From UBA11986 sp031402435 (lineage in GTDB: Bacteria > Bacteroidota > Ignavibacteria > UBA10030 > UBA6906), in contig JANNSJ010000047.1 in the NCBI GenBank assembly GCA_031402435.1, positions 65,236 through 129,235 on the forward strand: 64,000 bases of DNA. The letters run 5' to 3'. The notes beneath the pieces are model-generated. The model saw only the letters and a program-made list of their open reading frames with translations. It did not search any database and was not told the DNA's origin. Shown piece by piece: positions 16,098 through 26,123 of the stretch; within the stretch, counting starts at the first letter, position 1; each line of letters opens with the position of its first letter. A program made the translations under genes and the position numbers.

Positions 16098-17690
16098 ATG
16101 GGTATCAAGGAAGAAATACTACGGCGACGCACCTTCGCCATCATCTCTCATCCTGACGCGGGAAAGACCACGCTGACGGAGAAATTCCTGCTGTATGGCG
16201 GAGCCGTACAGCTCGCCGGTTCCGTTACTGCACGTAAGAACCAGCGCCAATCCACGTCCGATTGGATGGAACTGGAACGCAAGCGCGGTATTTCCATCAG
16301 CTCTACAGTGTTGCAGTTCGACTACAACGGGTATCGCATTAACCTGCTTGATACACCCGGTCACCAGGATTTTTCCGAGGATACGTATCGGGTGCTTACC
16401 GCTGTTGACGCGGTGGTGATGGTGATTGATGCAGCGAAAGGAATTGAGAAACAAACACGCAAGCTGTTCGAAGTCTGCAGACGCAGAGAGATTCCCATCT
16501 TCACGTTCATGAACAAGATGGACCGGCCAACGAAGGATCCCTTGGAACTTCTCGATGAACTGGAAAGTGTGTTAACAATTGGTGCCGTACCGATGAACTG
16601 GCCGCTTGGAACGGGCTTTGAATTCAGAGGGGTGTTTGACAGACAGGCAAAACAGGTACATCTCTATGAAATGAATGCTGGAGGTGCGTATCGTGCGCCG
16701 GTTGAGATTTCCGGGCTCAATGATCCCATTGTCCGTGAGCGCTTGAGCGATAGAACATACGCCACGATGATTGAAGAATTACAGATGCTTGATCACGCCG
16801 GAGAGGCATTCGACGCGGAGGCTGTTCTTGCCGGAAAGAAAACACCGGTATTCTTCGGCAGTGCGCGCAACAACTTCGGTGTGCAATTGCTGCTGGATGG
16901 CTTCCTTGCGTATGCCGGTTCACCGCGTGCCCGGAAAAGTAACGGCGTGGTTATCCCGATGGAGCAGGAGATGTTTTCGGGATTCATTTTCAAGATTCAA
17001 GCGAATATGGATCCAAGGCATCGTGATCGCATTGCATTCCTCCGGGTCTGCTCAGGAAAGTTCACCCGCGACATGCCCGTGACGCATTCGCGTACAGGGA
17101 AGAAGGTGCGTCTCTCCAACTCGAGCAAACTCTTCGGACAGCAACGCGAGACTGTAGACGAAGCGTTTCCCGGAGACATTGTCGGGTTTGTCGGGCAGTC
17201 GGGATTCGGGATTGGCGATACACTCGCCGAGGATGAATCCGTTGTGTACAAGGAAATCCCTCACTTCCCTCCCGAATGTTTTGCCATGCTGCACAATCCT
17301 AATCCGGGATTGTATAAAAAATTCAGGGATGGCATCGATCAATTGTTACAGGAAGGTGTCGTCCAAGGATTTCAGCTGAAGCACTCCGGCCAACGGGTTC
17401 CAATCCTTGCGGCGGTCGGGCCGTTGCAATTCGAAGTGGTGCAATTTCGATTGGAAAGTGAGTACGGTGCAGCGTCGCGGCTGGAACTTACAGAGTGGAA
17501 AATGCTGAGATGGATCGATCCGACGTATGACATGTCAACCTTCTCACGCATTACCCTGCCCACGGGAACTGCCCTGGCGGAAAGTACCGATCTGCAACCG
17601 GCAATCCTCTTCCCCGGCGATTGGGCGCTGAATTACTTCATGGAAAAGAACCCGGACATCAAGCTCTCTGAGCTTCCGTTCAGGGATTAA
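16098..17690 (+). CDS. prfC: Peptide chain release factor 3
   Basis: 530-residue translational GTPase that recycles RF1/RF2 from ribosomes. G1 is SHPDAGKTT; then KRGISISS (switch region), DTPGHQDF (G3) and NKMDRPTKDP (G4); the RF3-specific ARKNQRQSTSDWMELE and the C-terminal domain (LQFEVVQFRLESEYG) are present. ATG 16098 gives the usual MGIKEEILRRRTFAIISHP start. Full length. It shares its upstream region with ettA, another ribosome-acting NTPase, so the pair may be co-regulated. Confidence 0.96.
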   Translation: MGIKEEILRRRTFAIISHPDAGKTTLTEKFLLYGGAVQLAGSVTARKNQRQSTSDWMELERKRGISISSTVLQFDYNGYRINLLDTPGHQDFSEDTYRVLTAVDAVVMVIDAAKGIEKQTRKLFEVCRRREIPIFTFMNKMDRPTKDPLELLDELESVLTIGAVPMNWPLGTGFEFRGVFDRQAKQVHLYEMNAGGAYRAPVEISGLNDPIVRERLSDRTYATMIEELQMLDHAGEAFDAEAVLAGKKTPVFFGSARNNFGVQLLLDGFLAYAGSPRARKSNGVVIPMEQEMFSGFIFKIQANMDPRHRDRIAFLRVCSGKFTRDMPVTHSRTGKKVRLSNSSKLFGQQRETVDEAFPGDIVGFVGQSGFGIGDTLAEDESVVYKEIPHFPPECFAMLHNPNPGLYKKFRDGIDQLLQEGVVQGFQLKHSGQRVPILAAVGPLQFEVVQFRLESEYGAASRLELTEWKMLRWIDPTYDMSTFSRITLPTGTALAESTDLQPAILFPGDWALNYFMEKNPDIKLSELPFRD

Positions 17691-17730
17691 GTAGCTCAGT
17701 TTTGAAGAAAGGAATTCACGTCAGCAACAG

Positions 17731-18201
17731 CTACTCACATGCCACTCGCTTCATCGGGAAATCAACGCCGCGTTCCTCCCCTTTGCTCTTCCCTTCGATA
17801 CGTGCCTTAAGCGAACCATCACCCTCCAATTTGTAGATCACTCGCTGGGGGAAATCGTGTTCGGGATTCTCGAAGACTGCCATTTGCCTTTCAAGCTTGA
17901 CAAGTTTGAATGATGTCTCTTGCTGCCCCGAAGGGATTGCCGTGTAGAAGATGTCGCCATTCGATTCTTCATGCAGCCGGAGGAACTCGTATTCAACAGT
18001 CTTGCCGTTGGCAACAGTTCTGCTCATTCCCAGCATCGTCTTCCCTGATGGCTTCATCCATTGTTCAACGGTTGATCGGGTTCCGCTGCCACCATTCCAG
18101 CAACCCGCAAGCCAGGCAAGGCTATCGAGTGAGTACTGTGGTGCCTGCGCAAAAGCCGCATCGCTTACCAGCAGCATAACGATCAGGGCTATTGTTCTCA
18201 T
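17731..18201 (-). CDS. DUF6265-like secreted protein
   Basis: 156 residues with signal peptide MRTIALIVMLLVSDAAFAQA. The mature part has SLAWLAGCWNGG, VEQWMKPSGKTMLGMSRTV and FENPEHDFPQRVIY, characteristic of the DUF6265 family (lipocalin-like beta barrel, unknown function). ATG 18201 begins the signal peptide; an in-frame extension upstream is not coding-like. It is 11 bp downstream of the dipeptidase gene. Confidence 0.8.
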   Translation of the reverse strand: MRTIALIVMLLVSDAAFAQAPQYSLDSLAWLAGCWNGGSGTRSTVEQWMKPSGKTMLGMSRTVANGKTVEYEFLRLHEESNGDIFYTAIPSGQQETSFKLVKLERQMAVFENPEHDFPQRVIYKLEGDGSLKARIEGKSKGEERGVDFPMKRVACE

Positions 18202-18212
18202 TGTCGTTCTTT

Positions 18213-19436
18213 CTAATGTTGGAGTTGTTTGGCTGTTTGTTCCACTTGCGACCAGACACGCAGGAGATTTCCAGAACAAATCTTCTCAATGTCATCATCA
18301 CGATAGCCCAACTTGAGGAGTTCATAGATAAGATTGGGATAGTACGATACATCTTTCAGCCCCGTCGGCAGACTGTCACCGACGCCGTCGAAATCCGATC
18401 CCAACCCTACATAATCCACTCCAACGAGCTTGGCGGCATGATCAATATGTGCAGCGACCATTGAAACATCGGCGTGCTTCAACGGATGTTCTTCCCGGTA
18501 TTTCGCCTCGTACGCTTCTCCAGCGGAGTCATCCGGAGAGATTCCCATCTCTTTGAGCTGCTGGTTGATCAGCTTACTCATGGCGCTGCTGGCCTTCCGG
18601 TAACCATCATCGATGAAGGACGACCCGAAGTTAATCTGGATAACACCGCCCTTGGACGCGAGGAGCTTGATCATCTCATCACTCATGTTGCGTTCAAACC
18701 CGGGAGTGAAATATCGACATGAGGAATGAGATGCTATCGCCGGCGCTTTGCTGGCTCGCATAACCTGGTAGAATGCGCTGTCTGAGATATGCGACACATC
18801 CACCATAATGCCGACACGGTTCATCTCTTCAACCACCTTGCGACCGAATGGACTCAACCCTTTCCATGTTCCCGATGTATCATACGACGAATCACAGATA
18901 AGATTGTCCTTCGAATGGGCGAGCGTGACGTACCTTATCCCCTTGTCGTAGAAGTACTGTACATTCGCCAGATCATCTTCAATGCCTGAACCGTTTTCCA
19001 TACCCATTGCAAGTGACACCTTGCCCGTTGTGGACTGCGCCGTTACATCGGCGACGGAGCGGGCGATCATAAACCTGTCGGGCCATCGGACGGCCCAACG
19101 CCCAACCATTGAGATCAGGCTGTCTGCAACAGCCTTGGAGCGTCCCTTTTGCTGCTGGTAACGTGCCGAGATGTAAATGGACATGAACCCACAATCCAGT
19201 CCGCCCTCCCTTGCCTTGGCAAAGTCGAATTCGTTCTTCGAAAGAATACTGATGTCTTCATCCACATCCTGCATCTTCATTGGAGCGTCGATGTGAGTAT
19301 CTACAATGACATATTCCTTCGCAAGCTTCTTCGCTTTCGTCATCAACTCATCATCTGGAGAATACCGGGGCAGTTCTTCCGCAACAGACATGAACCGAAC
19401 AGCCAACGCCAAAACGAGCATTACGAGGATGTTCAT
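18213..19436 (-). CDS. Membrane dipeptidase (peptidase M19)
   Basis: 407 residues, with an N-terminal hydrophobic export segment (MNILVMLVLALAV). Zinc ligands: H48-x-D50 in IVDTHIDAP, E in MGMENGSG, and histidines in VDVSHISDSA and IASHSSCR. This family hydrolyses dipeptides (including some D-residue peptides) in the periplasm. GGAG lies 9 bases before ATG 19436. Next to it are FKBP and S9 peptidase genes, so it fits a peptide-use cluster. Confidence 0.93.
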   Translation of the reverse strand: MNILVMLVLALAVRFMSVAEELPRYSPDDELMTKAKKLAKEYVIVDTHIDAPMKMQDVDEDISILSKNEFDFAKAREGGLDCGFMSIYISARYQQQKGRSKAVADSLISMVGRWAVRWPDRFMIARSVADVTAQSTTGKVSLAMGMENGSGIEDDLANVQYFYDKGIRYVTLAHSKDNLICDSSYDTSGTWKGLSPFGRKVVEEMNRVGIMVDVSHISDSAFYQVMRASKAPAIASHSSCRYFTPGFERNMSDEMIKLLASKGGVIQINFGSSFIDDGYRKASSAMSKLINQQLKEMGISPDDSAGEAYEAKYREEHPLKHADVSMVAAHIDHAAKLVGVDYVGLGSDFDGVGDSLPTGLKDVSYYPNLIYELLKLGYRDDDIEKICSGNLLRVWSQVEQTAKQLQH

Positions 19437-19543
19437 CGATGTTCTCCAAGAGTGCCAACCATATGAATACGAAAGGCAGCATTGTTCCATGCTGCCTTCC
19501 ATGTATCCCGTACATTTGAAGTTCCGGACACGACGTCCCGATC

Positions 19544-20245
19544 CTACTTGGCCGGTGGCTTTATCGCCAACAGCTCAACTTCAAAGATGACCGTGGAGCC
19601 GGGAGGAATCTTTTCACCAGATCCTTGATCGCCCCATGCAAGGTTCGCAGGAATAAAGAGCTTCCACTTCGAGCCCACCTTCATAAGTTGCAATGCCTCT
19701 GTCCAACCGGCGATTACATTGGTGAGCGGAAATTCCGCCGGCTGTCCGTGCTTGACTGAGCTATCAAACTCTTGCCCGTTGATCAGCGTGCCGGCATAGT
19801 TTGCAACAACAGTTTCATTTGCTTTCGGCGAGGGGCCTTTGCCTTCGGTAATAATTTTGTATTGCAAGCCGCTTGGCAGCGTCACAACGCCTTCTTCTTT
19901 TTTGTTGTCGGCGAGGAACTTCTCTCCCTCAAGACGATTCTTCTCACTCTGCGCGTGTTGTTTCCCCGCTTGCTTGGCTTGCATTTGCTGCTGCCACGCC
20001 ATCAAGCAGCTACGGACTCCATCAAAATTCATCATGCGCTTCGAAGTGTCGAGCCACGCATCCTGAATCCCCTTCAGCAACGCCGGATAATCCAGGTCGA
20101 GTGAGTCCTTGACCATATTGGCCCCGATATTCAGTCCAATGGAATAACTGACAGAATCCTTCTGCGATGTAAGTGCATTTGTCGTACCTCCGGAATCACA
20201 GCCAACCATCGCGGCGGCACACAGCACTATCAGAAACGTTCTCAT
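19544..20245 (-). CDS. FKBP-type peptidyl-prolyl isomerase lipoprotein
   Basis: 233 residues. A lipobox (AAAMVGC, C16) marks it as a lipoprotein. An N-terminal FKBP_N helical dimerisation domain (SYSIGLNIGANMVKDSL, then a glutamine-rich helix) precedes a complete FKBP domain (GLQYKIITEG, VVANYAGTLINGQEFDSS, PANLAWGDQGSGEKIPPGS). It is like Mip/FkpA, assisting folding of exported proteins. ATG 20245 starts the signal; an in-frame GTG three codons earlier is less likely. Confidence 0.93.
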   Translation of the reverse strand: MRTFLIVLCAAAMVGCDSGGTTNALTSQKDSVSYSIGLNIGANMVKDSLDLDYPALLKGIQDAWLDTSKRMMNFDGVRSCLMAWQQQMQAKQAGKQHAQSEKNRLEGEKFLADNKKEEGVVTLPSGLQYKIITEGKGPSPKANETVVANYAGTLINGQEFDSSVKHGQPAEFPLTNVIAGWTEALQLMKVGSKWKLFIPANLAWGDQGSGEKIPPGSTVIFEVELLAIKPPAK

Positions 20246-20362
20246 CCAAAACACCCTTTCTTGAATAAGTTGACATCAGCGAGCAGGTTCCTCCTGCGGT
20301 CGCTCTATGAGTTCACAATGTGGGGTACAATATACAGACTCTTTGGATTTGTTCCACGAAGA

Positions 20363-23176
20363 TTATTCGGAGTAAGGAACTCCCTTTGTAAGCCAATCCG
20401 GAGCCGAAGTTTTCTTAAGATAATGGTCGAGGAACTCCTTGAACTTGATGGAATAGTCGAGTTTGTTAGGATACTTCTTCAGATGATGCGGCTCGTTTCG
20501 ATATTGCAACAACCAGCTTGGTTTTCCAAGCCGCCGCATCGTAAGATACAACTCCACCCCTTGCTGCCAGGGCACGGCCTCGTCTTCATCTCCGAATTCA
20601 ATAAGCAACGGGGTCTTGATCTTGTCCGCGTGGAAGACGGGTGAATTCTCAATGTACCGTTCGGGATATTCCCACAAACTTCCACCGATGCGACTTTGTT
20701 CCTGTTCGTACTGAAACTGCCGCGCAAGCCCGCTCTCCAACCGAATGCCGTTGTACGCGCTCGTCATGTTACCAACCGGCGCACCGGCAATTGCTGCAGC
20801 AAACATGTTTGTTTGCGTAATCATGAAGGCTGTTCCATAGCCTCCCCACGAATGTCCGTGCAATGCAATTGCCTTGGGATCGGCAATGCCCATGTCAATC
20901 AGTTTCTGCACACCCGGAACAACGCACTTTGTTGTTGAGAATCCAGGCTGACCAATGTCGAAGCGGACGTCGGGAAGGAACACGGCATATCCGTTGCTTG
21001 CGTAGAATGGAAAACACGGACGATGGTTGATCACGACTTGATTGAACTCGTGCAGCCGTTGCGACGAGAGTTCATAGAAATACACCAGCACCGGATAGCG
21101 CTTACCCTGTTCATAGTTGCCCGGCTTGATTAATACTCCTTGCAGCGGTTTTCCATCGATACTACTCCACGCAACCAGTTCGGCGCTTCCCCATGCAAAG
21201 TCAGTCACTTGTGGATTGACATCGGAAACTTTTCGCGCAGACTTAAGACTGAGATCGCTTACCCAAATGTCAGGGAATTCAGAATAACTTTGGCGAGTGT
21301 AGATAATCTTGTCCGCCCGCTTTGCTTTGGCAATGAAGGCGAAACGTTTGGGCTCTTCAACAAGCTTCTCGACCCCGGCCTTGCCGATTGTTGCCGCATA
21401 GAAGGCGGTGTACTTCTTTTGATTGTGGTAGGCAGAAAGAAGCAAACGTTCGCTGGCTTTAAACGACTTCGCATCGGGATCGAGCTTCTGAACACGAAAT
21501 GTGAGTTCACTCTTTCGACCGGTGCCGTTGGTGAAATTCAGGGGCTCGCCGCTTTCCGTGACTATCTGCCAGATGTCATACCTATCATAAAGAAGGAGAG
21601 CGCGATCATCATCAACCCAGCCGCCGAAACCGTAGGCCGATGGCGGATCGGGGGTGTCATCTTCTTCGTCGTGGAAGGCAACGGTGATATACTCCGTGAG
21701 ATTGCGAAGGGACTTGTCCGTTCGACCGAACAGGAACCATCGCTTGTCATGATAGTAGAGAACATACTTGCCCGATGGAGATGGATACACAGGACCGTCC
21801 AGATGAGATGCAATTTGCTGTCGGGCCTCGTTGCTCAGATCGACAAGATAGACATCGTTGAACTCTCCTTCCCACGTCATCGACTTGAGATAGGGAATGT
21901 TGGATCGGCCAATTGCGACATGAGGGTTCTCAGAAGCATCGACAACCGGCAGGCTTGAATCGGCAAGAGCAATAAACTTCTTGCTGTCCACATGATACAC
22001 TGCCCGATATGTCTGATCTTTTACATCCTTCCATCGTTTCTTCTGATTTGTGATGATGCGTGGATCATTCCAGTTCCACACATCCATTTCACGCTTTTTC
22101 AAAAGTACAGCCGAATCAAAGACATCGACTGTGCTATCCTTCTTCTCTTCCTTCCTATCGGAATCGTTCAACGGCCTGAAGCCGAAGAAGAGCCGCTTGC
22201 CGTCTTTCGTCCAGACGAGTTCGTTCTTTGAGGGAAGAATCCATCCTGTAGGTGCCGCGGCAACTCCCACTATTTCAGACGCGGTTGCTTCAGTTGGATT
22301 CCACACGTAAAGTGATGCGGGCCCAGGCTTTTCTTTGTCATCAAGTGTCGCGGCAATAAATGCAAGCCTGCCACTGGCGTTGGACCATGTAAGATGCGTA
22401 CACGAAACATTCTCTCGACGCAACAGCATTTGCTCAGACAATTCTTTCTTGCCAAGGTCGCGTACGCAGACACCGTTGGTGAGTCCCAACGTATCGGCAA
22501 CTGCGTAAGCCAGAAAGTGAGCAGTACTGTCAAATGCATATGAAACGACAAACGGGATGGCGGTTTCGGTTTGAGATTGAAGATCCCGTAGAATCAGTAT
22601 CGAGCCGACAACATCCTTTTTCTTCTTTGACTTCGATTGGGCCGATGTGTCTTTGGGTGCATCAGGCTTCGGCGTGTCTGTTTTCTTATCGTCTTTGGAT
22701 TTCAAGTACGCGAGCCAGCGGGAATCCTCTGAGATCACGAATGACTCGATATTGGGCAAGAGGAAGATGTTACCGCTGCTGATGGTCAGCAACGCCATCC
22801 CCGGCTTTGGCTTGTCCTTTTCCTTTTCTTTCTTCTCCACTTCAACCGCGGTTGGTTTTACACCCATCACCACCCATCGGGCGTCCTTGGAGAACACAGG
22901 CTTACTCCCGCGCGCAACAGTGTAAACCGTCTTTGATTGGAGCGAGTGAACCTTCACCTCTCCATCGCCACGATCGGGCTGAGTGCCGTACGCAACCCAG
23001 TTGCCATCCTCTGAAATCACCGGACTTTCAATCTGCTTGAACTTCATGATGTCGGTGAATGTGAGGGGTTTCTTCTGTCCTACCGCCAGTGCAGCGAAGA
23101 AGAAAAATAAAAGTGCCAGAGTTTGCTTTCTCTTGATTTTATTCATTGTCATAGTCATTCCCAGTTCTTCATCCAT
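20363..23176 (-). CDS. Exported prolyl oligopeptidase-family (S9) peptidase
   Basis: 937 residues: signal peptide (KRKQTLALLFFFFAALAVGQ), WD40/PD40-like propeller from about 45 to 640, and an S9 catalytic alpha/beta-hydrolase domain. The nucleophile is in LHGHSWGGYG (Ser about 774), the acid in FGDEDEAVPW (Asp about 863), and the histidine in NEPHHLKKYP (about 897). A charged lysine/aspartate/proline-rich insertion (KSKDDKKTDTPKPDAPKD) loops out of the propeller. The ATG at 23176 overlaps the MOSC stop codon as TAATG, so translation is coupled; internal starts at M7, M9 or M11 would also keep the signal peptide. Confidence 0.93.
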   Translation of the reverse strand: MDEELGMTMTMNKIKRKQTLALLFFFFAALAVGQKKPLTFTDIMKFKQIESPVISEDGNWVAYGTQPDRGDGEVKVHSLQSKTVYTVARGSKPVFSKDARWVVMGVKPTAVEVEKKEKEKDKPKPGMALLTISSGNIFLLPNIESFVISEDSRWLAYLKSKDDKKTDTPKPDAPKDTSAQSKSKKKKDVVGSILILRDLQSQTETAIPFVVSYAFDSTAHFLAYAVADTLGLTNGVCVRDLGKKELSEQMLLRRENVSCTHLTWSNASGRLAFIAATLDDKEKPGPASLYVWNPTEATASEIVGVAAAPTGWILPSKNELVWTKDGKRLFFGFRPLNDSDRKEEKKDSTVDVFDSAVLLKKREMDVWNWNDPRIITNQKKRWKDVKDQTYRAVYHVDSKKFIALADSSLPVVDASENPHVAIGRSNIPYLKSMTWEGEFNDVYLVDLSNEARQQIASHLDGPVYPSPSGKYVLYYHDKRWFLFGRTDKSLRNLTEYITVAFHDEEDDTPDPPSAYGFGGWVDDDRALLLYDRYDIWQIVTESGEPLNFTNGTGRKSELTFRVQKLDPDAKSFKASERLLLSAYHNQKKYTAFYAATIGKAGVEKLVEEPKRFAFIAKAKRADKIIYTRQSYSEFPDIWVSDLSLKSARKVSDVNPQVTDFAWGSAELVAWSSIDGKPLQGVLIKPGNYEQGKRYPVLVYFYELSSQRLHEFNQVVINHRPCFPFYASNGYAVFLPDVRFDIGQPGFSTTKCVVPGVQKLIDMGIADPKAIALHGHSWGGYGTAFMITQTNMFAAAIAGAPVGNMTSAYNGIRLESGLARQFQYEQEQSRIGGSLWEYPERYIENSPVFHADKIKTPLLIEFGDEDEAVPWQQGVELYLTMRRLGKPSWLLQYRNEPHHLKKYPNKLDYSIKFKEFLDHYLKKTSAPDWLTKGVPYSE

Positions 23177-23970
23177 TACTTGATCACTTTCACTTCATTT
23201 CCAACTCTCAATACTCCTCTACCCTCATGGATCAAATTCTGGCCGAACAACACGCTCGTACCACTTTGTCGATATGTTGCCAGCGTTCGCAGCGGCTCCT
23301 TGCCCTTTTCCGCCGTCAATTGATTCACGGTCGTAATCGCACAGCGCTCACATGGCTTGACAACATGGAGTCGGACATCGCCGACCATGATATCATCCCA
23401 TGTATCCTCAGCATACGGCCCGCATCCCTTCACAACAAGATTCGGGCGGAAGCGATTCATCGGCAATGGCTCGTCAAGCCGGGTGTTCAAATCTTCGAGC
23501 GAGGCTTCGGAGATTACCAACAGCGGGTATCCATCACCAAAATGTACCTGACTTGAATACCCCTTCCGTGATGCCAGCCTGTCCGCAGTATCAGCCATAA
23601 ACACAAGCCTGGCGCTTGTGCCAAGATATCGTGTGAACCATGTTGTCGCTTCATCGCTGACTTCCACAGCCGATACCGTGTCGTTCCAAATAATCACGGA
23701 GACAACATTGCCATTAGTAATCACAAATGGAACCCGTAGCTCGTTCATTTCCGGGGCGGTGACGGTGAGATGATCGGAATGAATCCTGATCGAAACGAGG
23801 GAAAGCCCCGGCTGCTCTCTTTGTGAAATGAACCTGTCGCTCTCATCCACCAACATCCACCGACGATCGTACTGCAATCCGCGTTCTTCAAGCTGCCCGG
23901 TCTCAATCGAAATCCCTTTGCAGGATTTGATCGGGTAGATGTTGAGTTGAGTGAGGATGACGGTTGACAT
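23176..23970 (-). CDS. MOSC-domain molybdenum-cofactor-binding protein (YcbX-like)
   Basis: 264 residues: MOSC N-terminal beta barrel (LTQLNIYPIKSCKGISIETG) and MOSC domain with the conserved cysteine segment VVKPCERCAITTVNQ. MOSC proteins bind molybdenum cofactor and act as sulfur carriers or N-hydroxylated-compound reductases; here no fused ferredoxin domain is present. Its stop is shared with the S9 peptidase start, and its own start lies 3 bp after the hydrolase stop, so these genes form a tight operon. Confidence 0.9.
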   Translation of the reverse strand: MSTVILTQLNIYPIKSCKGISIETGQLEERGLQYDRRWMLVDESDRFISQREQPGLSLVSIRIHSDHLTVTAPEMNELRVPFVITNGNVVSVIIWNDTVSAVEVSDEATTWFTRYLGTSARLVFMADTADRLASRKGYSSQVHFGDGYPLLVISEASLEDLNTRLDEPLPMNRFRPNLVVKGCGPYAEDTWDDIMVGDVRLHVVKPCERCAITTVNQLTAEKGKEPLRTLATYRQSGTSVLFGQNLIHEGRGVLRVGNEVKVIK

Positions 23971-23973
23971 CGC

Positions 23974-24846
23974 CTAGTTGAATGGATTAGCGAAAGAGGA
24001 AGAGTCGTGCGAGGCCCTAACCTGAATGAGAAACAACTGAATGCCTCCATAGAACAGTTGTGCATCGACATTGTGTGCGGTGTCGTGTCCGCCCTTCACT
24101 TCAAGAAATGTCTTCGGCGCGGCCGCTATTTCAAAAAGCTCTCTGCCATATTGGATCGGTACTGTGTGATCATCCACCGCATGGATGAAGAGCTTTGGAG
24201 CGACAATGGCACCAATCTTCAACTTGGAAGCAAACTGTGATCTCGCCACCAGTCGCACGGGAAGATATGGGTAGTGTTCCTGCCCGACATCGGGAATTGA
24301 AGTGAACGAACCTTCCACGATAAGCGCGGCTGTTGGGACATTGCTTGCCAAGTCAACAGCAACCCCCGATCCGAGCGAGTAACCGTACACGATGATGCGT
24401 TCAGCAGGAACACGTTGAGCAGAACGCAGATACTCATAACCGGCGCGGGCATCATCATATAGTCCCTGCTCCGAAGGACTTCCTGAACTCTCCCCGTATC
24501 CACGATAGTCAACAGCCAAGATATTCAAGCCGAGCTTGTGGAGCTGGGCGTAATGCTCAACATATCCACGCTTGCCAACATTGCCCGCGTTGCCGTGAAG
24601 ATAGAGAAGCCACAGTGTTGATGTATCGGCAGAAGGAATGATCCAGCAAACCAACTTCACGCTATCCGTTGATGGCACCGTGACCTGGCCATACACAATG
24701 CCAAATGCCTCCGGAGAGGTCTCGATGTTCTTTCCCGGAAAGAAAAGAAACTTGGACTCGTGCGCCGAGAACCAAACAACAATCCCACCATATCCGATAA
24801 GCGCAAGAGCAAACGACCAAATGAGAATTCGACGTAACGTCTTCAT
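23974..24846 (-). CDS. Membrane-anchored alpha/beta hydrolase (Bem46/ABHD13-like)
   Basis: 290 residues. An N-terminal membrane anchor (ILIWSFALALIGYGGIVVWF) precedes an alpha/beta-hydrolase domain: oxyanion loop LYLHGNAGNVG, VDYRGYGES, nucleophile S157 in GYSLGSG, acid in HAVDDHTVP, and histidine in VKGGHDTAH. Substrate unknown; the family includes lysophospholipase- and esterase-like enzymes. The gene is packed between the M24 peptidase and MOSC genes (9 and 3 bp gaps). Confidence 0.9.
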   Translation of the reverse strand: MKTLRRILIWSFALALIGYGGIVVWFSAHESKFLFFPGKNIETSPEAFGIVYGQVTVPSTDSVKLVCWIIPSADTSTLWLLYLHGNAGNVGKRGYVEHYAQLHKLGLNILAVDYRGYGESSGSPSEQGLYDDARAGYEYLRSAQRVPAERIIVYGYSLGSGVAVDLASNVPTAALIVEGSFTSIPDVGQEHYPYLPVRLVARSQFASKLKIGAIVAPKLFIHAVDDHTVPIQYGRELFEIAAAPKTFLEVKGGHDTAHNVDAQLFYGGIQLFLIQVRASHDSSSFANPFN

Positions 24847-24855
24847 GAGTAATGA

Positions 24856-26040
24856 TTATGACTTAATGAGAATAAGTTCCTTTTGAGGTGCGGACAGGTA
24901 CTCCGCACCGTTGCCAGTTATCACAACCATCTCCTCCACTGTTGCAATACCGCGATCTGGAACCGTGAGTCGTGGCTCAAGAGTAAACACCATGTTCTTC
25001 TCCAACGGGAGGAACGGCTTCTTTGCATACTTTTCCCATGCGGGGCCGAGCAGCGCGGTCCCATCATGCGAGAACCGTCCAACTTGGTGGCCGAGGGCAT
25101 GGGGAAATTCTGCAAAACCATTGTCCGCGAGAACCTTGCGAGAGATGGCATCGACATCTTTACCCAACACTCCCGGTTTCATTGCCAGTCGTGATTTCTC
25201 TATGGATTCCACGATCGTGTCGAATCCCTTCTGCACCTCAGGAGGAGCAGCGGTCTCGCCTTTCTTCAGTATGTAGACAGTACGCTGAAGGTCGGAACAA
25301 TAGCCATTCACTTTGACGCCGAAATCCATGTTCAGTATTTGCCCTTCTTCCACCTTGCGGCCCGTAGGGCCGTAATGCGCCTCGGCAGTGTCGGGCCCGG
25401 TGAATACGGACGGACACATTGTTGGCTCCCACGCGTAGTCGAGCTTCAACGCATCGACTTTCGCCCTGATGAAAGCAGCAATCTCGCCTTCAGTTCTTCC
25501 TGCCTTGATGAACGAATAGGAACTGTTGTAGATATCCAGCGTAACGCGGATCGCTTCCTTGATGTGGGTCAGCTCTGTCTCTGTTTTCCGTTGTCGCAAT
25601 GCCGAGACAATCGGCTCGGCAGAGATGAGTCTATCCTGCATGCCCACCTCCGACAACATCTCGTGCAGTATCAGATACATTCCGTACTGCAATCCGTCAG
25701 CGATCTCGCTATCCTTGGAATAGTTGATGGCAATCTTTTTCGGGGTGATGCCTTTCAGGAAGTTCAGCAACGGTTCACGAATACCGGTGACATACGCGAT
25801 CACTTCATCGTAGGCGCCCGTGTCTTCCACCATCTTCTTGTCGTACTTCCCCACGATGGCACATGTCTTTCCTGATGACGTAATGATGATTGCCGAATGC
25901 CAAGTAACATCCGAAGTCAGCAGGAAGTCCAACGACGGATCACCATTGATCCCGCTCTCTCGAGTGAATGTAATCCAGCAATCAACATTGAACTCCTTGA
26001 GTATTCCCTTTGCTTGAGCGACTTTTTCTTTGATGAGCAT
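24856..26040 (-). CDS. M24 Xaa-Pro peptidase (prolidase-like)
   Basis: 394 residues: an N-terminal creatinase-like domain and a C-terminal pita-bread metallopeptidase. Metal ligands: Asp in NMDFGVKVNGYCSDLQR (both), His in PHALGHQVG, Glu in FTLEPRLTV and Glu in ATVEEMVV. The enzyme cleaves dipeptides or peptides with proline (or hydroxyproline) in second position. Its place next to hydroxyproline-degradation genes suggests it frees (hydroxy)proline from peptides; this is inference from context. It is separated from the oxidase gene by a repeat hairpin at 26067-26123. Confidence 0.92.
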   Translation of the reverse strand: MLIKEKVAQAKGILKEFNVDCWITFTRESGINGDPSLDFLLTSDVTWHSAIIITSSGKTCAIVGKYDKKMVEDTGAYDEVIAYVTGIREPLLNFLKGITPKKIAINYSKDSEIADGLQYGMYLILHEMLSEVGMQDRLISAEPIVSALRQRKTETELTHIKEAIRVTLDIYNSSYSFIKAGRTEGEIAAFIRAKVDALKLDYAWEPTMCPSVFTGPDTAEAHYGPTGRKVEEGQILNMDFGVKVNGYCSDLQRTVYILKKGETAAPPEVQKGFDTIVESIEKSRLAMKPGVLGKDVDAISRKVLADNGFAEFPHALGHQVGRFSHDGTALLGPAWEKYAKKPFLPLEKNMVFTLEPRLTVPDRGIATVEEMVVITGNGAEYLSAPQKELILIKS

Positions 26041-26066
26041 GCAAATCTCCTTGGTTCGTTAGATAG

Positions 26067-26123
26067 CCCCGACCTTCAGGTCGGGGAAAGTGAAACCAGA
26101 AAAAACACACCGGGCTTTAGCCC
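26067..26123. repeat. Two dispersed-repeat-like hairpins
   Basis: CCCCGACC-TTCA-GGTCGGGG (26067-26086) and GGGCT-TT-AGCCC (26112-26123) stand 25 bp apart. This paired-hairpin type (ACCTTCAGGT, GCTTTAGC cores) resembles dispersed intergenic repeats in many genomes. The TAA stop of the D-hydroxyproline oxidase gene lies inside the second hairpin. On the minus strand the first hairpin is followed by only a weak T stretch, so terminator function is uncertain. Confidence 0.55.
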
